Assembly (NCBI GenBank): GCA_018433885.1
Contig: JAHDQK010000017.1
Location: 1 to 48,762 of the forward strand
Source of the DNA: Candidatus Cloacimonadota bacterium
GTDB lineage: Bacteria > Cloacimonadota > Cloacimonadia > Cloacimonadales > Cloacimonadaceae
Length of the DNA: 48,762 bases
Direction of reading: 5' to 3'
The position numbers were made by a program, and so were the translations under genes. The notes below the pieces were generated by a model. The model was given only the letters and a program-made list of their open reading frames with translations, did not search any database and had not been told where the DNA came from. Shown here piece by piece: positions 35,649 to 45,013 of the stretch; position 1 is the stretch's first letter, and every line of letters starts with the position of its first letter.

Positions 35649-36608
35649 TTATTCGGAAAGCTCTACCAGCTTGATTTCCTTGCCCACTGGCAGGATCAAA
35701 CGCATCGCGCTGCCGCTTTTTTTATCCTGTTCCATTATCACTAAAAGCTCATCCATATCCAGATTCTTCACGTATGCCAGTACTGACGCGGGAAATTCGT
35801 ATCCAGAAAGGATGTTTCTTAGCTCAGCATGTCTTTCCCGGCTGATGAACCCCATTTGCAGGCTGAGATCGCATGCCATGATCATGCCCATTACCACTGC
35901 GTCGCCGTGACGGATCTGATACTCACTTTTCGTTTCCAGAGCGTGTCCGAAACTATGCCCAAAGTTAAGCAACATCCGTTCGGAGCCGTCGTAGGGATCT
36001 ATTTGGCAGATGGACATCTTGTAGAGCGCGTGGCGGAGGATATCCTCGGCGTGGGGGAGGTCTTCGCAAGAATCCGGGATCGGTATTTCTGGAAACAAGA
36101 TGGCGAGTTTCAGCATTTCGGCAATACCTTGCCTGATCTCATCCCGGGCTAGGGTTTTCAGGAAATCCGGGTGGATCACGATCCGTTCTGCGGGATAAAA
36201 GGTGCCGATCTGATTTTTGAAGCCAGAGTAGTTTACGCCGGTCTTGCCTCCGATTGCCGCATCCACCATTGCCAGTAAGGTGCTGGGATACAAGTGTAGC
36301 CGGCATCCACGTTTGTAGCTGGAGGCGGCGAAGGCAGCGGTGTCGCAGATTGTTCCCCCACCGAAAACGTGCACGATCTCACTGCGCCTGAGCTTGTTGG
36401 CAAGAAAGAAATCATACAGAATCTGTACACTCGCGATAGTCTTGGCATCTTCGCCGGCATCGAGCAGTAAAAGCGGAAAGTTCAAGCAACTGAAGAATTC
36501 TGGATACAAATCCTTTAATACCCTGTCTGCTACCACCAATCCTTGTTCAGGATGTTTCAGGATGGGCTGGAGCTCCAGGGCTTCGGGAGAAAGATTCTGG
36601 CGGTTCAC
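35649..36608 (-). CDS. aroB: 3-dehydroquinate synthase
   Basis: This 319-aa enzyme of the shikimate pathway closes the ring of DAHP to 3-dehydroquinate using NAD and zinc. Motifs are FGGGTICDTAAFAAS, TLLAMVDAAIGGKTGVNYS, KNQIGTFYPA, the zinc ligands in GIAEMLKLAI, NFGHSFGHALE and RHGDAVVMGM. It is some 30 residues shorter than usual at the N-terminus but keeps the VVADRVLKDL and LLLLDAGEDAKTI strands. The start is GTG without a clear ribosome-binding site. It lies four bases after the propeller-protein gene, so coupled translation is likely. Related sugar-phosphate cyclases are an alternative, but the motifs fit AroB. Confidence 0.9.
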   Translation of the reverse strand: MNRQNLSPEALELQPILKHPEQGLVVADRVLKDLYPEFFSCLNFPLLLLDAGEDAKTIASVQILYDFFLANKLRRSEIVHVFGGGTICDTAAFAASSYKRGCRLHLYPSTLLAMVDAAIGGKTGVNYSGFKNQIGTFYPAERIVIHPDFLKTLARDEIRQGIAEMLKLAILFPEIPIPDSCEDLPHAEDILRHALYKMSICQIDPYDGSERMLLNFGHSFGHALETKSEYQIRHGDAVVMGMIMACDLSLQMGFISRERHAELRNILSGYEFPASVLAYVKNLDMDELLVIMEQDKKSGSAMRLILPVGKEIKLVELSE

Positions 36609-36611
36609 AAT

Positions 36612-39083
36612 TTACCGAATGATGGCAAGCTTTCCTCTGCCGGTTTCGCCCTCGTCGTCGGCAACTACGAAGTAATACACTCCGCTGGAGACGATGGTTC
36701 CGGCGTCGTTTCTGCCATCCCACTCAAAGCGTGCCATGGGGCTTTCTTGCAGCTTGCGGACAAGCGCTCCGGAAGCACTGTAAATGCGGCAGAGATTCTT
36801 GCCAATCGGCATGCTGTCAGAGGGTTGGTTCACGATCTGTAAGGTCTTGAATCCATCCGGACGGAAGGGATTGGGATATGCTTTCAGGGTACGGATTCGG
36901 GTCTCCGTTTTCGCGGTTCTGCCTATCAATAGCGTGTTCAAACCATCTGAAGTGCCGATCAACAGGCGTCCTTCCAAGGGATTGTAACCCAGAGAGATAA
37001 TCTGATTGGACAGCAAGGGGGAATTGGCGCGGTAGTAATTTGTAAACCTCTCGGTAATGGGGTTGTACATGCTAAGACCGTTGCCTTCGCTGCCGATCCA
37101 TACTCTGCCGAAGGGATCTCCGTAGATGCTTAGGGGAGAGGTGCGTTCGCTACCAAAGAGGCGTTCTTCATCAGCATAGTATAATGTGTCGTTCAGCCAG
37201 TTCTGGCTGGAGAAGTCGTACCGATAACGTTTGATATATACATCGTATTTGTACCATTCATACTCGTCCCACATATAGAGTCCGGTGCCAGCGGCTATAA
37301 AATGTTGCCATCCGCTGGGGCTGTAAGGGGTTTCCACGCTGGCTACGCCGAAGATCTTGCCGCCCCGTAGCTCCGGAACAATGCGGGATTCCCAGTGAGG
37401 TCCGTCGGTTTCTGGAATGCTATCGTGATTCCAGATCGAAAGTCCATTATCTGCTTCTGTCCCAAAGAAATACTGCCGTCCGTTGTGATAGGCATTCAGC
37501 ACGCGCTGGAAGGTGGAACCCGGCAAGCGGAAACTACTGCTGATATGGTCTGTATCATCCATAACATTCACTCCGCCATCGTAACTGAGCACGAACATGT
37601 TGTCGTGCAGGTCACGATATATCCCACCGATGGTTCCAGTCAACAAAACTGCTCCCCCATCTATATAGGGTCCCCAGCTTTCGGTTTCTGGATCCCACAG
37701 GCTAGTACCATCGGCGTTCAGCCATTTCCAGCTTTGGTCTGTTTCGTCGTAGATGGTTACACCATGCAGGTTTCCGGTGGAAGGGGAAGTATCCCAAGCA
37801 CCAAACCACTTGCGATTGCGGGCGTCCACTGCCACACTCAGAATGTTGTTTGAGTGCAGAGGGCTGTTATCCCGGTTCAGGCTAGTCCAATGGCCATCTT
37901 TATAAGAACTTACACCGAGAGTGCCTTTACGAACTACGTAGTCTCCGATGATCCCGCTGGCAAACCAGACAGTACTTTCATTGTCTGCGATACTCATGGT
38001 GATCTTGGGAAAGGCGATGTTATCCGGATTGTAGTATTGCCAACTGTTGCCGTCGTAACGAGCGATGCCATCTCCCCAAGTGCTGAAATATGGCTTGCCT
38101 CCAAACTCCTTGATGCGGGATATGTGGTTGTAACCCAAGCCTTCAGTATTGCGCTTCCAATACCGTTCTTGCATGGTGGCGAGATCCACTTTCATGAGCA
38201 GGTAGTCGCTCTGGTTGTTGTAGATAAGAACGTCCTCGTTCCAATCTCCGAAAGCTATCCAGAGCTGGTTATCCGAGCTGAGATGAATGGCGGAGATATC
38301 CCAGCTGCCATTACTTAGCGTAGGGCGAATGATCTCCCAGGCATCCACGGAGGGATCGTTTACATTCAAATAGACCGAACCATTGGAAGAGATTGCGATG
38401 TAATCCTCATTAGAACTCATACGCAGGTTGTCACTTACTGGGATAGCTATGTGTTCACTGAGAGAATGCCAGGCGGAATTTACTTCCAATGAATCCAGAT
38501 GCACGTAAGTAATACCAAGATCATGGGCAAGGAACAGAAGATTGTCTCCTGTAAGAACCATGTCGCTGATATTGTTGTGAGGCAAAGCTCCACCGGTATT
38601 TACGGTATTGTATTGATGCAGCATCAGGGGGAACTGAACTCCGCTGAGGTAATAGAACATAGAAAGACCTTGAGCGGTAGCTACCAGAATTTGGGAGTCG
38701 GATTCGATGATGCGATTCACCCTAAGCGAGGGCAAGCCCAGATCGGTGCCGAGGTTTTGTAAGCCCGCATCGCTGATGATGCTGATTCCGTCGTAACTGG
38801 AGCCCAGCCACAGGCTTTGGGAGACGTCGATCATGGCGAGATTCCGGATGTCGTTTGATAGCAGGCCATCACCTGTGCTAATCTGCCGAATTTCGGAGTA
38901 AAAAGCTAGGTTTTGATTTTCCATTCCGGAGATCTCCATCACTCCACCCCAACTGGAGAAATAGATGCTGTTTCCGGCTTTCTCGATGTCGTAAACGTGG
39001 TTTACGTTGTTGATTGTCTGCCACGTTTGACCATATAGCAGGGCATTGATCAGGATCAATCCCACAAAAAGTACTTTTCTCAT
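36612..39083 (-). CDS. Secreted two-component-regulator-type propeller protein with sorting-tail-like C-terminus
   Basis: This is an 823-aa exported protein. After a signal peptide (RKVLFVGLILINALLYGQ) come many Reg_prop-like repeats of a seven-bladed propeller: STGDGLLSNDIRNLAMID, GALPHNNISDMVL, NSPLHSNNILSVAVD with RNRKWFGAWD, FGRVWIGSEGNGL. In hybrid sensor kinases such propellers bind polysaccharides, but here no kinase part follows. Instead the last 90 residues are FlgD-Ig/type IX-like: LKAYPNPFRPDGFKTL, CRIYSASGALVRKL, FEWDGRNDAGTIVSSGVYYF, KLAIIR. So it is probably a secreted or surface glycan-binding protein. GGAG lies nine bases before the ATG, which directly abuts the WecA-like gene. 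Confidence 0.8.
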   Translation of the reverse strand: MRKVLFVGLILINALLYGQTWQTINNVNHVYDIEKAGNSIYFSSWGGVMEISGMENQNLAFYSEIRQISTGDGLLSNDIRNLAMIDVSQSLWLGSSYDGISIISDAGLQNLGTDLGLPSLRVNRIIESDSQILVATAQGLSMFYYLSGVQFPLMLHQYNTVNTGGALPHNNISDMVLTGDNLLFLAHDLGITYVHLDSLEVNSAWHSLSEHIAIPVSDNLRMSSNEDYIAISSNGSVYLNVNDPSVDAWEIIRPTLSNGSWDISAIHLSSDNQLWIAFGDWNEDVLIYNNQSDYLLMKVDLATMQERYWKRNTEGLGYNHISRIKEFGGKPYFSTWGDGIARYDGNSWQYYNPDNIAFPKITMSIADNESTVWFASGIIGDYVVRKGTLGVSSYKDGHWTSLNRDNSPLHSNNILSVAVDARNRKWFGAWDTSPSTGNLHGVTIYDETDQSWKWLNADGTSLWDPETESWGPYIDGGAVLLTGTIGGIYRDLHDNMFVLSYDGGVNVMDDTDHISSSFRLPGSTFQRVLNAYHNGRQYFFGTEADNGLSIWNHDSIPETDGPHWESRIVPELRGGKIFGVASVETPYSPSGWQHFIAAGTGLYMWDEYEWYKYDVYIKRYRYDFSSQNWLNDTLYYADEERLFGSERTSPLSIYGDPFGRVWIGSEGNGLSMYNPITERFTNYYRANSPLLSNQIISLGYNPLEGRLLIGTSDGLNTLLIGRTAKTETRIRTLKAYPNPFRPDGFKTLQIVNQPSDSMPIGKNLCRIYSASGALVRKLQESPMARFEWDGRNDAGTIVSSGVYYFVVADDEGETGRGKLAIIR

Positions 39084-40130
39084 TTATTTTCGCTCCATTC
39101 GCATAAAGATATAGGCGATTATTACGATTAGCGCCAGAAGAACCATCAGCAGGGAGAACAGGATCTTTTTATCCGTGAACGAAAAGCCGATGGCGATGAG
39201 TCCAAAAAGCATGGTAATAAAATATACGATAACCGAGATCACCTTCTGGGAAAAGCCAAAAGCCAGCATTGTGTGGTGAATGTGGGCTTTATCCGCTTTG
39301 AATATTCTGCCCACACGCAGCCTCCGGCTGATCGCCAGCAACACGTCCAGAAGCGGAATCCCCAAGGCGGCAAGCGGGATCATCATCGTCATGGATGTGA
39401 TACCTTTGAATTGGGCGGTTCCGGCGGTGGATATGGCAGCGATGTTTAAGGCGATGAACTGGGCTCCGGTTTCTCCCAAAAAGATGCGGGCAGGATGAAA
39501 GTTATACTTCAAAAAGGCGAGAGACCCTGCCAAGAGGAAGCTGGAAAGCGAAATCACCAATAGGTTTTGCTCCTTGATTCCCACTACCAAAAGAACCCCG
39601 CACACGATTGCCGCGATTCCGGTAGCCAGGCCGTCCATTCCGTCTATCAGATTGATGGCGTTGATTACTATTACATACCATAAAACGGTAATGGGGAAGG
39701 ACATCCATCCCAAGATAAAGTGCTCGCCCAAGGGATTGGTAAGGTAATAAACCCGGTAACCGATAATGTACATGATTACGCCAAGGATGATCTGCCACAG
39801 GAATTTATGCCGTGCCCTGCTCTCGAAACGGTCGTCGATCAAACCAAAGGTGATAGCCAATACTCCCACTGTGGAAAGCTCAAAGAAGAAGCGGCTTATC
39901 TCCTGCCCACGTGTGAAGAAGGCAAAAAGCAATTGGATTGCCACTACCGGCAAGCCAAAGGAGAGCCCGCCCGCCTCTGGAATCGCTCGTTTGTGGATGC
40001 GTCGTTCACTGGGCAATGCCAAAATGCCATGCCGTGTGGAAAACCGGATGTTCCAGGGTACCAGGATTGCGGTAGCAAAAGCGATGAAGAGGGATGCAAG
40101 AATAATGTAGGTGGTCATTTGGTGATCCAT
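39084..40130 (-). CDS. WecA/TagO-like undecaprenyl-phosphate sugar-1-phosphate transferase
   Basis: This 348-aa membrane enzyme of the MraY/WecA family transfers a HexNAc-1-phosphate to undecaprenyl phosphate, the first step of lipid-linked glycan assembly. About ten membrane segments are visible. Motifs are HKRAIPEAGGLSF, the DD pair in FGLIDDRFESRA, NAINLIDGMDGLATG, and the loop KADKAHIHHTMLAFG. The metal-loop motif usually written FLGDxG reads FLGETGAQF here. The start is either the ATG at 40130 or the one at 40118; neither has a good ribosome-binding site. It lies in an operon with a glycosyltransferase and a deacetylase-like gene, which fits cell-surface polymer assembly and not peptidoglycan. 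Confidence 0.88.
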   Translation of the reverse strand: MDHQMTTYIILASLFIAFATAILVPWNIRFSTRHGILALPSERRIHKRAIPEAGGLSFGLPVVAIQLLFAFFTRGQEISRFFFELSTVGVLAITFGLIDDRFESRARHKFLWQIILGVIMYIIGYRVYYLTNPLGEHFILGWMSFPITVLWYVIVINAINLIDGMDGLATGIAAIVCGVLLVVGIKEQNLLVISLSSFLLAGSLAFLKYNFHPARIFLGETGAQFIALNIAAISTAGTAQFKGITSMTMMIPLAALGIPLLDVLLAISRRLRVGRIFKADKAHIHHTMLAFGFSQKVISVIVYFITMLFGLIAIGFSFTDKKILFSLLMVLLALIVIIAYIFMRMERK

Positions 40131-40148
40131 GTGGGGTTTTTCAAGCTG

Positions 40149-41249
40149 CTAACTTTCATACACCCTCCGGTAAGCCGCTACCATCTCATCATAATTGCTC
40201 TTTTTTTGAATGTGTGACCTTGCATCAATCCCTTTGGGGATGAGTTCTTCCGGATGCCGGGAGATCTCTACAAGAGTAGAAATCAAGGCCTCCTCATCAT
40301 CCAAAGGTACCAGCCACCCGCTCTTGGAATCCACAAATTCGCTGATCGATGGTATCGCAGAGCCGATCACCGGAAGTCCGGCTTTCATCGCTTCGATAAT
40401 GCTATATGGCATCGCTTCCCATCTGGAATAGAGGATGAACGCGTCAAACTTATTCAACCACGGAGCCACATTGGAATCCCAACCCGGCAGCAAGATTCTT
40501 TCATTCAGGTGATGGGAGGCAACGATGCTGCGGCACAGAGCGTGGTGCTCGCCATCTCCCAAGATGATGAAGCGCAGCGCAGAGCTTTGGTGACAGGCTT
40601 TACACGCCGCGCAGATTAGCGCGATCACGTTCTTTTGATCCGAAAAGCGGATTGTGCTACCGATGGTAACCATACTTGGTTGCGTATCCTTTGTCACAAG
40701 TGAAGGCTTCATATCCTCCGACATCGCATTAAATATGGTTTCAGCTTTGTCTGGGGTTAATAGGCCCAGCTTCAAGCAATTTTCCCGATCCGAGTTGTTT
40801 ACGAATATGGTTCTGTGCCCCAAGCTGTTGCCTATGCGTTCCATGTTTCGGTACAAGGCTTGCACCAAGGGATGCTGACGGTCTTGAAACGGAGTGCCAT
40901 GCACTGTGTGAATGATCCTGGGAACTCCGCAAAGACGCGCGGCAAGGCGTCCTAACAACCCAGGTTTGGAAGAATTGGTGTGCACGATATCGAACTTATA
41001 GCTTCGCATGAGTTGGATCAATTCGACCAATGCGGCGGCGTCCAGGATCGAGATTGGATGGCGCAAGGTTCTGAGAGGCAGATAGTTCCACCCGCGGGAG
41101 CGCACCGTATCCTCAAATTCTCCCCCGGGCTGGCTTGCCACAAAAATCTCGTAATCGGATTCCGGAAGACCATCCAACAGATGCAGGGAAAAGCGCTGCA
41201 CTCCGCTCATCAAAGGGAGCAATTGCAGATGCAGCAATTTACGTTTCAC
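40149..41249 (-). CDS. GT4-family glycosyltransferase
   Basis: This 366-aa retaining glycosyltransferase has the GT-B fold. The N-terminal domain has LMSGVQRFSLHLLDGL and DIVHTNSSKPGLLGRLAARL with HTVHGTPF. The C-terminal domain has the nucleotide-sugar site RFSDQKNVIALI, ILGDGEHHALCRS, DAFILYSRWEAMPYSIIEAMKAGLPVIGS with the EX7E-like glutamates. It probably adds the second sugar to the lipid carrier primed by the downstream WecA-like enzyme. The start is GTG, overlapping the previous stop as GTGA, with GAGGTT about ten bases before it. Confidence 0.9.
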   Translation of the reverse strand: MKRKLLHLQLLPLMSGVQRFSLHLLDGLPESDYEIFVASQPGGEFEDTVRSRGWNYLPLRTLRHPISILDAAALVELIQLMRSYKFDIVHTNSSKPGLLGRLAARLCGVPRIIHTVHGTPFQDRQHPLVQALYRNMERIGNSLGHRTIFVNNSDRENCLKLGLLTPDKAETIFNAMSEDMKPSLVTKDTQPSMVTIGSTIRFSDQKNVIALICAACKACHQSSALRFIILGDGEHHALCRSIVASHHLNERILLPGWDSNVAPWLNKFDAFILYSRWEAMPYSIIEAMKAGLPVIGSAIPSISEFVDSKSGWLVPLDDEEALISTLVEISRHPEELIPKGIDARSHIQKKSNYDEMVAAYRRVYES

Positions 41250-42907
41250 GGGCGGATGAACCTCAGGATGGCGAATGATTTTGCCTTCACATTGGCAAAA
41301 CGCACCAAGTTCCCATCGATCTTTGCCTTAGCACCATCAATTTCTTTGATCTTGGCATCGGCAAAGATCTGCAAACAAAAGTGATCCATGTCTTCATCGA
41401 AGTAAACGGCGATCTCATAATCGCTTTCTTCGACTGTCACCCGGCTCCGTTTGATCCACCAGTGGCTGAGTTCACGCGCGGTACAGACCCAGGTGGGAGC
41501 GGATTTTACCAATGCCAGAAGATAGGCATAAAGCTTGTGACAGTAGTGAATATCGCTGTAGGAAGCCAGCGAGAAATCCAGCGCGAAGATGCCGTGGGTG
41601 CGTTGTATTTGTTGAAAATAGCTCTTGATCTGCGCTTTGGCATCGTCCAGCGCCAAGATCTTATGTTTATTTACTCTCAGATATTGATCCCGATATGTGG
41701 TAGGTAGGTTCAGATATGAGGCTTTACCACCGATCCAGGGATAGAATGGGAAGGATGTACCATGGTAAAAACCGGGAGAATCCTTGAAGGCAGCGCTTTG
41801 GCTATAAAGCGGACCAATCTTGTCGTGCAGAGCAAGGATATCCGGATTGATGGTATAATGCAATTGCCTGATGCCTACTTGGTCTTTGGTTAATTGATGT
41901 AGCATCACCTGCTTGCGGCTCAGCATATCGTCGCGACCAATCTTGTCGTTGGGCAGAAGCAAGCCGATGTCGTGTCCTCTTCCCAGAATTTTTTGGATCT
42001 CTTCTTGCAGATCAGGATCTTCCAAACCATAATCTATCTCATCACATTGATCGGTGCCCAAAAAGAAGGTGGAATGACATCCGTTTTCCCGCTCCAGCTC
42101 TTGAAATTCATCGAAATTCCAATAGAGTTCATAGTTCGTGAAGAGGTACTGGATCTTGCCCCAAAGGGCGTGGAATAGTTGGCGGAATTTAAGCGTGAAC
42201 AGCATCGTGAAATCGTCCGCAATCGAAAGGATCAGCGAGGGTAGATTCCACTTTTGCAGGTCGTCAACGGTGTGGGAAAGCAACACTGCGGCTGTCTGAG
42301 CTTCCGGCCAATAGCACTTTTGTGCCAAAAACAGCTTCTTGTGCTGGGCATGTTCTTTGATCATGGATTCCAAAAGCCAAAGCAGGCTATCGATGGTGGG
42401 AGTATCGCGGTGAGTATAGAAAGCGCTACCTTCTTCGTCATAACGCTGCGCCCCGGATGCCTTGCTATAATAACTCCGCTCGGTGGATGAAAGGTGGTAA
42501 AACACGTTTCCGACCAGATCGAAATTGATCTTGCCACCGCTAAACTCACGATCTATATAGTTTTCTGCTACATTATGGAAAGCCCGGGTGCAGATGATTT
42601 GGGTAGGGTAGAGTAGTTTCTTTTCCTTGATGAACCTACGCAAGGATTCCGAGCTGAGCCCCCCAGGTTCGTAGAGTTTGAGGTCACAGGTGATGTAAAT
42701 CGTGATATAGTGACGTGCCAGGGCTTTGATCTGCTCCTCATCCGGTTCGCTGAAACTATAGAGGATCACAATATCCTGCGGCTTGAGTTCTTCCGGATCT
42801 GAAACGTAGCGATGTCCGAAGCCCAAGACATGGAAAATGAAATCGAAGCTATATCGAATTTCGCGGGTAAATCGTTCTAATTTATGATCAATAAAGATAG
42901 ATATCAT
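41246..42907 (-). CDS. Polysaccharide deacetylase-like protein
   Basis: This 553-aa protein resembles the large CE4-like proteins found in bacterial capsule and surface-glycan clusters. After a 200-residue N-terminal domain (FIFHVLGFGHRYVSDPEEL) comes AAVLLSHTVDDLQKWN, the family's HDVDD-type metal motif with Thr in place of the first Asp. CHSTFFLG follows, then a stretch that in relatives reads GHEIGLH and here reads GHDIGLLLP. The altered metal ligands make deacetylase activity doubtful. A start ATG at 42907 has GGTGG upstream. It is the first gene of the minus-strand glycan operon that runs down to aroB, and its stop overlaps the glycosyltransferase start. Confidence 0.65.
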   Translation of the reverse strand: MISIFIDHKLERFTREIRYSFDFIFHVLGFGHRYVSDPEELKPQDIVILYSFSEPDEEQIKALARHYITIYITCDLKLYEPGGLSSESLRRFIKEKKLLYPTQIICTRAFHNVAENYIDREFSGGKINFDLVGNVFYHLSSTERSYYSKASGAQRYDEEGSAFYTHRDTPTIDSLLWLLESMIKEHAQHKKLFLAQKCYWPEAQTAAVLLSHTVDDLQKWNLPSLILSIADDFTMLFTLKFRQLFHALWGKIQYLFTNYELYWNFDEFQELERENGCHSTFFLGTDQCDEIDYGLEDPDLQEEIQKILGRGHDIGLLLPNDKIGRDDMLSRKQVMLHQLTKDQVGIRQLHYTINPDILALHDKIGPLYSQSAAFKDSPGFYHGTSFPFYPWIGGKASYLNLPTTYRDQYLRVNKHKILALDDAKAQIKSYFQQIQRTHGIFALDFSLASYSDIHYCHKLYAYLLALVKSAPTWVCTARELSHWWIKRSRVTVEESDYEIAVYFDEDMDHFCLQIFADAKIKEIDGAKAKIDGNLVRFANVKAKSFAILRFIRP

Positions 42908-43446
42908 GCTGAGTATTCCACCAATTCAATTTATAACATGAAAATCAGGATAGAGCTGGGCGTCAAGCAGTTTGTTTCGGATAAGCCAGCGATTGGGAAT
43001 GAGGTAGCATGTTGGAATGGATTTCTCTTAGTGATTATGGCTGGCAATTGCGAAAATAAGGCAAGAGAGTTTTGCATGAATGAAAAGGCCAGGATGATCC
43101 GCCATTGCTTCTTAGACAACGCTTTGGCAGGCACTCAACCCGGTTTGCAATGTCGCTTCCCGAAGTTTTACCAAAGCTCCTTGGAGGGTATTCAGTTAAA
43201 GGGAGATAATGCTGAGCTCCATCCTCTTGGAGATCAAAGTGCCATTAACAAGGCTGAAAACTATTGACATTCTGAGCACCGGAAAATGGAATGCCCTTGT
43301 TATCATGATCGCTTGCATAAGCGACGCAGCGGAGCTGTATTCTAGTGTATGCTCTACATACATAAAAAAAACCGAGATTGCTTATGCGATCATATTGGTA
43401 TCCAAGCTATTAGCTCTGGAACTTAGTAAATATAATAAAGGAATCG
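42908..43446 (+). promoter_or_regulatory. Divergent intergenic region with promoter and structured leader
   Basis: This 539-bp gap separates the minus-strand glycan operon from the TagF-like gene. A plus-strand promoter is visible: TTGACA (43264-43269), 17 bases, TGGAAT (43287-43292). The predicted transcript then carries a long-range dyad, ATGATCGC (43305-43312) with GCGATCAT (43386-43393), extended by ATAAGC/GCTTAT after a 4-nt bulge. Inside it lies a small hairpin, GTATG-CTCTA-CATAC. The stretch 42950-43260 has an open frame on the plus strand that does not read like protein. On the minus side TTATAAAT upstream of the deacetylase-like gene could be its -10. Confidence 0.4.
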
Positions 43447-44706
43447 ATGCAGATATTTCTGGTCCTGGCAATCCTCCTTGCCCCGGCATCCGCTTTTGCC
43501 TATCTGGATCCCGGGAGCGGAGCTGTGTTAATAAATCTCATCATAGCCGGTTTTGCCGCCCTCATATATTCTTTTAAGAATCTGTTACTAAGGATCTTAG
43601 GAAAACACAATCCCCAGAAACATGAGGAAATCATCCCGGATATCGCTATTTTTAGCGAAGGCAAGAGCTATCAACATACCTTCCTGCCCATTGTAGAAGC
43701 GTTGATATTCAGCAAGACGCATTTTTCCTACTACAGTTTGGAACCAGAAGACCCTCTGCTGGAGATCGATAACGATTTCTGTCACAATCGATTTTTGGGC
43801 TATGGCGCCATGGGCAGGTATCGCGCAAACAATCTATCCGAACCGATTGTTCTTTCTACCACGCCGAACATCGGGAGTCCCGGTTATCCGGTGAGGCGAT
43901 CCCCAAAAATCAAGAATCTTGTGCATGTGTTTCACTCGGTAGTGGATATCTCGATGTATCGCAGGGGATCATTGGATTCCTACGACACGGTTATACTCCC
44001 TGGAGATTATCACATCCATCCAATCCGCGTAATCGAAGCCGTTCGCGGACTCAAGGAGAAGCATTTGCTCTCTCTGGGTGCTCCATATCTGGATGTTTTA
44101 CTGAGAGATAAAGAACTACGCATTCCAGAGCCACGCCCAAACTGCATTTTAGTGGCATCTTCCTGGGGCGATAAGGGATTGCTGAAACAATATGGGATAA
44201 AGCCTTTTGTGGAGCTTACAAAGGGTGGATTTGAAGTGATCATCCGTCCGCATCCACATTCTTGGAAGCATGAACCGGAATTGCTCCGGAGCTTGCAAAA
44301 GGAGAGCTCGAAAAGTGAGGGAATTGTTTGGGATACAGCGCTTTCTCCGGTAGGAGCTATGAACCGGGCGGCGCTGATGATTTCGGACACATCGTCGGTG
44401 CGTTTCGATTTTGCGTTTATCTACGAAAAGCCGGTTCTCAGCCTGGAAATCCCGGTGGAGGAGATGCCGGGCTTTGAACGCGATGATCTTGAAGAGATTT
44501 GGAGTGATCATGCCGCTTTGGAGATAGGGCGGGTGATCAGCCGCAAGGAACTTGAGACGCAGCTGGAACAGCATGTAACAGACACTTTGGCAGAGTTTGA
44601 CGCCCAGCGGATCAGACAGTTTCGAGATCAAACGGTGCTGAATTTCGGTCATGCGGGAAAGGCAATTGCCGATTTTCTGATAAACTTCCCGAAAGCTAAA
44701 GCGTGA
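43447..44706 (+). CDS. CDP-glycerol glycerophosphotransferase-family protein (TagB/TagF-like)
   Basis: This is a 419-aa protein. The N-terminus is a signal-anchor pair: IFLVLAILLAPASAFA, the motif AYLDPGSGAVLINLIIAG, and a second hydrophobic helix. The remainder is the GT-B-like domain of the glycerophosphotransferase family: NLVHVFHSV, GAPYLDVLL, LVASSWGDKGLLKQYG, VIIRPHPHSW, MISDTSSVRFDFAFIYEKPVLSLE. In Gram-positives these enzymes prime or polymerise poly(glycerol-phosphate) wall polymers. Here the substrate could be glycerol- or ribitol-phosphate. An AAAGGA site precedes the ATG. The YidC-sulfatase fusion follows on the same strand. Confidence 0.85.
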   Translation: MQIFLVLAILLAPASAFAYLDPGSGAVLINLIIAGFAALIYSFKNLLLRILGKHNPQKHEEIIPDIAIFSEGKSYQHTFLPIVEALIFSKTHFSYYSLEPEDPLLEIDNDFCHNRFLGYGAMGRYRANNLSEPIVLSTTPNIGSPGYPVRRSPKIKNLVHVFHSVVDISMYRRGSLDSYDTVILPGDYHIHPIRVIEAVRGLKEKHLLSLGAPYLDVLLRDKELRIPEPRPNCILVASSWGDKGLLKQYGIKPFVELTKGGFEVIIRPHPHSWKHEPELLRSLQKESSKSEGIVWDTALSPVGAMNRAALMISDTSSVRFDFAFIYEKPVLSLEIPVEEMPGFERDDLEEIWSDHAALEIGRVISRKELETQLEQHVTDTLAEFDAQRIRQFRDQTVLNFGHAGKAIADFLINFPKAKA

Positions 44707-45013
44707 TAGGTATCAATGGGCATCTGAGGGGGACCAATAACCACATCCTGACTCTTTTTTGTATGCGATATTACTACTACTACTACTACCTTTCTCTAGA
44801 ATCCAAGAACCGACAGATTCCACCCCCATTTCACCAAGAAATCGCGAAGCTGCTTTCTTGCAGTGCCAACTTATTCAACACGGCATGGCGACTGCTTCGA
44901 GCGATGGGTGAAGGGCATGCAACTGAATGGGAACTTCTTCGCATTTCCTTCTTTATGGGATACACAACAAGTACGCGATAAGGAATCTGTGAATATACAA
45001 ATCTGAACAACTA
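44707..45013 (+). other. Intergenic region with TAC microsatellite
   Basis: This is a 307-bp gap. It contains six tandem TAC units (44772-44789) after a T run, and a segment at 44878-44910 (GGCGACTG, TTCGAG, GATGGG) resembling 31121-31149. I see no clear promoter or terminator, and the next gene lacks a ribosome-binding site near its ATG. The open frame starting at 44703 has no protein-like features. Confidence 0.5.

Noticed and set aside
42884-43577. Plus-strand open frames in the divergent region (127 and 122 aa)
   Set aside because: They overlap promoter and leader signals and the start of the TagF-like gene in another frame, and lack recognisable features.
44703-44981. 92-aa open frame with a run of tyrosines
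   Set aside because: The Tyr run is a translated TAC microsatellite and the rest has no pattern.
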